A model generated the notes under the pieces. That model ran no database searches. It was not told the DNA's origin and was given only the letters and a program-made list of their open reading frames with translations. From Chloroflexi bacterium HGW-Chloroflexi-3 (GTDB taxonomy: Bacteria; Chloroflexota; Anaerolineae; Anaerolineales; Anaerolineaceae), in contig PHBX01000003.1 of assembly GCA_002842045.1 (NCBI GenBank), forward strand, positions 1-64,000: a stretch of 64,000 bases of DNA, read 5' to 3'. Numbering within the stretch: the stretch's first letter is position 1; each line of letters begins with the position of its first letter. Below are positions 62,366-64,000 of this stretch, piece after piece. A program made the translations under genes and the position numbers.

Positions 62366-63501
62366 AATCCGGTCTCCAGCACTTTTTTGCAATCTTCCAT
62401 ATCCGCGGGTCGAACATTAAAACCGATCATTGCCATTTTGGTCGCCGTTTCGGCAATCGCAGGGATTTGTTCAGCGACCAGTCCGACTTCAGACAAGTGG
62501 GTGGGCATATCGAGGGTTTTTAGCAATTGGCGGGCAAAATCACCCAACACATCTGCTTTTGCATCTGAAGGCAATCCCAAAGCATCCCGCAGCATCGACC
62601 AGCGGTCAGCCGGAATGGCTGGGGCATCAAATTCCAGGGTTGCAGGCAGCAATGTTGCCACACCTAAACCATGATGCAGATGGTAGGTGCCACACAGCGG
62701 ACCTGCCAGTGCATGCACCAATCCTAGTGAAGATTGATCGAAGGAAATGCCTGCCAGTGTGGCTGCCATAGCCATCTGCTTACGGGCTTCCAGATTGGAA
62801 CCGTTTTTGTAAGCTTCCGCTAACCATTTTACAATAGCCTTAATGGCAGATAGGGCAAACATATCCGAGACCGGATTGGCTTTCTTGCTGAGGAAGGCCT
62901 CAATGGCATGCACCAGAGAGTCCATTCCGGTGGTGGAGGTAAGCTGTGGTGGTAAAGAAAGCATCAGGCTTCCATCGATAATGGCAGTTTTCATGAACAT
63001 GGCTGGATGTAATACACCCATTTTGAAACCTTTGCTATCTCCTACCACAGCCACATGTGTTACTTCGCTGCCAGTACCTGCGGTGGTGGGAATACCAATC
63101 ACGGGTAAAGGTGCTTTTTTGATGGCTTGACGCCGCCATTGCACTTCTTCGTAATCCAATTCCGGGTCACCTAAAAGCAGACCGACCGCTTTGGCAACAT
63201 CCAGCACCGAACCACCGCCTAAAGCCACCACATGGGTGATATGTTTTCCTTCGATCGCAGCTAAGGCTTTTTTCACATCCGGCACATTCGGGTTGCCGGG
63301 AATGTCATCGAAAACGACTGGTGTGAAGCCTTTTTCTTTTAATTTGTTCAGGATTATTTTCGCAATTCCTGCCTGAATGATGCCTTTATCGGTCAGGAGT
63401 AATACACCATCCGGGGGAGCAGATGCCAGTTCCACGAGGAGATCACTACCAGCCTCCTCTGAAAAGATCAATTTAGTGGGAAAGTAGAAAGTAAAACTCA
63501 T
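62362..63501 (-). CDS. Iron-containing alcohol dehydrogenase
   Basis: 379-residue group III ADH. The NAD site follows GGGSVLDVAKAVGLLL; PTTAGTGSEVT is the conserved coenzyme-binding segment; iron ligands are expected in GMDSLVHAIEAFLSK (Asp, His), LVHALAGPLCGTYHLHHGLG (two His). The start ATG 63501 is preceded by AAAGAGGTG; a longer frame is not needed. It heads the reverse arm and could reduce the aldehyde that AOR otherwise oxidises, or oxidise an alcohol substrate. Confidence 0.93.
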   Translation of the reverse strand: MSFTFYFPTKLIFSEEAGSDLLVELASAPPDGVLLLTDKGIIQAGIAKIILNKLKEKGFTPVVFDDIPGNPNVPDVKKALAAIEGKHITHVVALGGGSVLDVAKAVGLLLGDPELDYEEVQWRRQAIKKAPLPVIGIPTTAGTGSEVTHVAVVGDSKGFKMGVLHPAMFMKTAIIDGSLMLSLPPQLTSTTGMDSLVHAIEAFLSKKANPVSDMFALSAIKAIVKWLAEAYKNGSNLEARKQMAMAATLAGISFDQSSLGLVHALAGPLCGTYHLHHGLGVATLLPATLEFDAPAIPADRWSMLRDALGLPSDAKADVLGDFARQLLKTLDMPTHLSEVGLVAEQIPAIAETATKMAMIGFNVRPADMEDCKKVLETGL

Positions 63502-63546
63502 TTGGCACCTCTTTTTTTGGATTTTTATTTTGGATATTCTTAACAA

Positions 63547-63886
63547 ATGAAAAGTTGGTTGAAAAGATTGTTATGGAAAAAACTGTAAATTATGGATCAT
63601 TGTGGTTGACAGAATTAATCATGAATGAAATTAAATAAGTAATAATTGATAGAGAATAAAATTATAACGGATTTGTAAAGAAAAGGTTAACAATTTTGAC
63701 CAGATGATTTGTGATACTAAACTGATTAGAGCGGGAATGAACCATAACTGTGAGAAACGAATTGGATGCAACTAATTTTGAAAAAACCCTTTCTTTCACC
63801 GTAGATATAAAGATGTCAGGTGAGGGAAAGGGTTTTATTAAATTCGTTTGACCCTTGTTTTTATATTTGTATCCTGGTTTTAACCA
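63547..63886. other. Intergenic region before the reverse arm
   Basis: 340 A/T-rich bases. Besides the terminator at 63783-63836, no gene is seen. It should contain the promoter of the reverse arm, but I could not single out a strong match. Confidence 0.5.
63783..63836 (-). terminator. Terminator of the rubrerythrin-type gene
   Basis: Arms 63783-63800 and 63819-63836 share AAAACCCTTTC/GAAAGGGTTTT (11 bp) plus an inner TCACC/GGTGA. On the minus strand the stem is followed by TTTTTT. It lies 50 bases after the stop codon at 63887. Confidence 0.7.
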
Positions 63887-64000
63887 TTAAAGTAAAACGA
63901 ATTTCTCACCGATAGCGCCACAAATCGGACATTTTTCCGGTTTCTTGCCTAATTCAATATAACCACAAACAGGGCAGAGGTAAAAATCAGTGACGTCTAA
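63887..64000 (-). CDS. Rubrerythrin/rubredoxin-like C-terminal domain (partial)
   Basis: The last 38 codons of a gene that continues beyond the window. They encode DFYLCPVCGYIELG and EKCPICGAIGEKF, the paired CxxC knuckles of a rubredoxin-type Fe(SCys)4 site. This spacing and the DFYLCPVCGYIE text are those at the C terminus of rubrerythrins, which reduce peroxide in anaerobes. A stand-alone zinc-ribbon is possible but less likely. Confidence 0.75.
   Translation of the reverse strand, partial: LDVTDFYLCPVCGYIELGKKPEKCPICGAIGEKFVLL

Overview
The window is a 64 kb piece of a chromosome of moderate, roughly even base composition. No single gene fixes the species. The gene set (a probably tungsten-dependent aldehyde oxidoreductase, a rubrerythrin-type rubredoxin domain, iron-type alcohol dehydrogenase, [2Fe-2S]-linked flavin dehydrogenases, many sugar-catabolic enzymes, a solute-binding lipoprotein on an Ala/Pro/Glu linker) fits an anaerobic, fermentative carbohydrate user. 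An Anaerolineae-type Chloroflexota is my best guess, by inference only. No rRNA, tRNA or CRISPR array was recognised.

Layout. 1-10.7 kb: mixed single genes (methyltransferase, SET-domain protein, GtrA membrane protein, a truncated histidine kinase, NagA, a beta-propeller protein, a TPR protein, an FMN reductase with its MarR regulator, MoaA, a cation diffusion facilitator). 10.8-15.4 kb: a minus-strand ECF transporter operon (S, fused double ATPase, T) ending in an acetamidase/formamidase-family enzyme, behind a strong promoter and a ~300-nt leader with a terminator hairpin. 15.5-24.6 kb: L,D-transpeptidase, an eroded transposase, an atypical GGDEF protein, a UroD-family protein, a CPBP protease, fructose-1,6-bisphosphatase, GH4 and DegV. 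24.8-27.6 kb: a subtilisin-like protease, then a gene-poor stretch holding a MITE-like element.

27.6-35.4 kb is a minus-strand sugar operon: GH31 glycosidase, GntR regulator, enolase-superfamily enzyme, class II aldolase, PfkB kinase and a fucose/arabinose-isomerase-like protein. A 34-bp perfect palindrome overlaps the -10 box of its promoter. 36-39 kb is a scar zone: a zinc-ribbon orphan, gene fragments, hairpins, a ChbG-like remnant joined to a decayed copy of a solute-binding protein.

39.4-63.5 kb is the main accessory region. A forward arm carries solute-binding protein, two permeases, a 5'-nucleotidase-family protein fused to a cyclodeaminase-like domain, an amidohydrolase, FGGY kinase, D-2-hydroxyacid dehydrogenase, LsrF/DhnA-type aldolase and SDR, followed by an XRE-cupin regulator. 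A convergent reverse arm carries Fe-alcohol dehydrogenase, aldehyde oxidoreductase, a DAO-family flavoprotein, a TIM-barrel isomerase, a second SDR, second aldolase, second FGGY kinase, a HAD phosphatase and a three-subunit flavin dehydrogenase. The paired kinase-aldolase-SDR sets suggest one uncharacterised catabolic system in which a substrate is imported, phosphorylated, cleaved and oxidised. The substrate cannot be read from the sequence.
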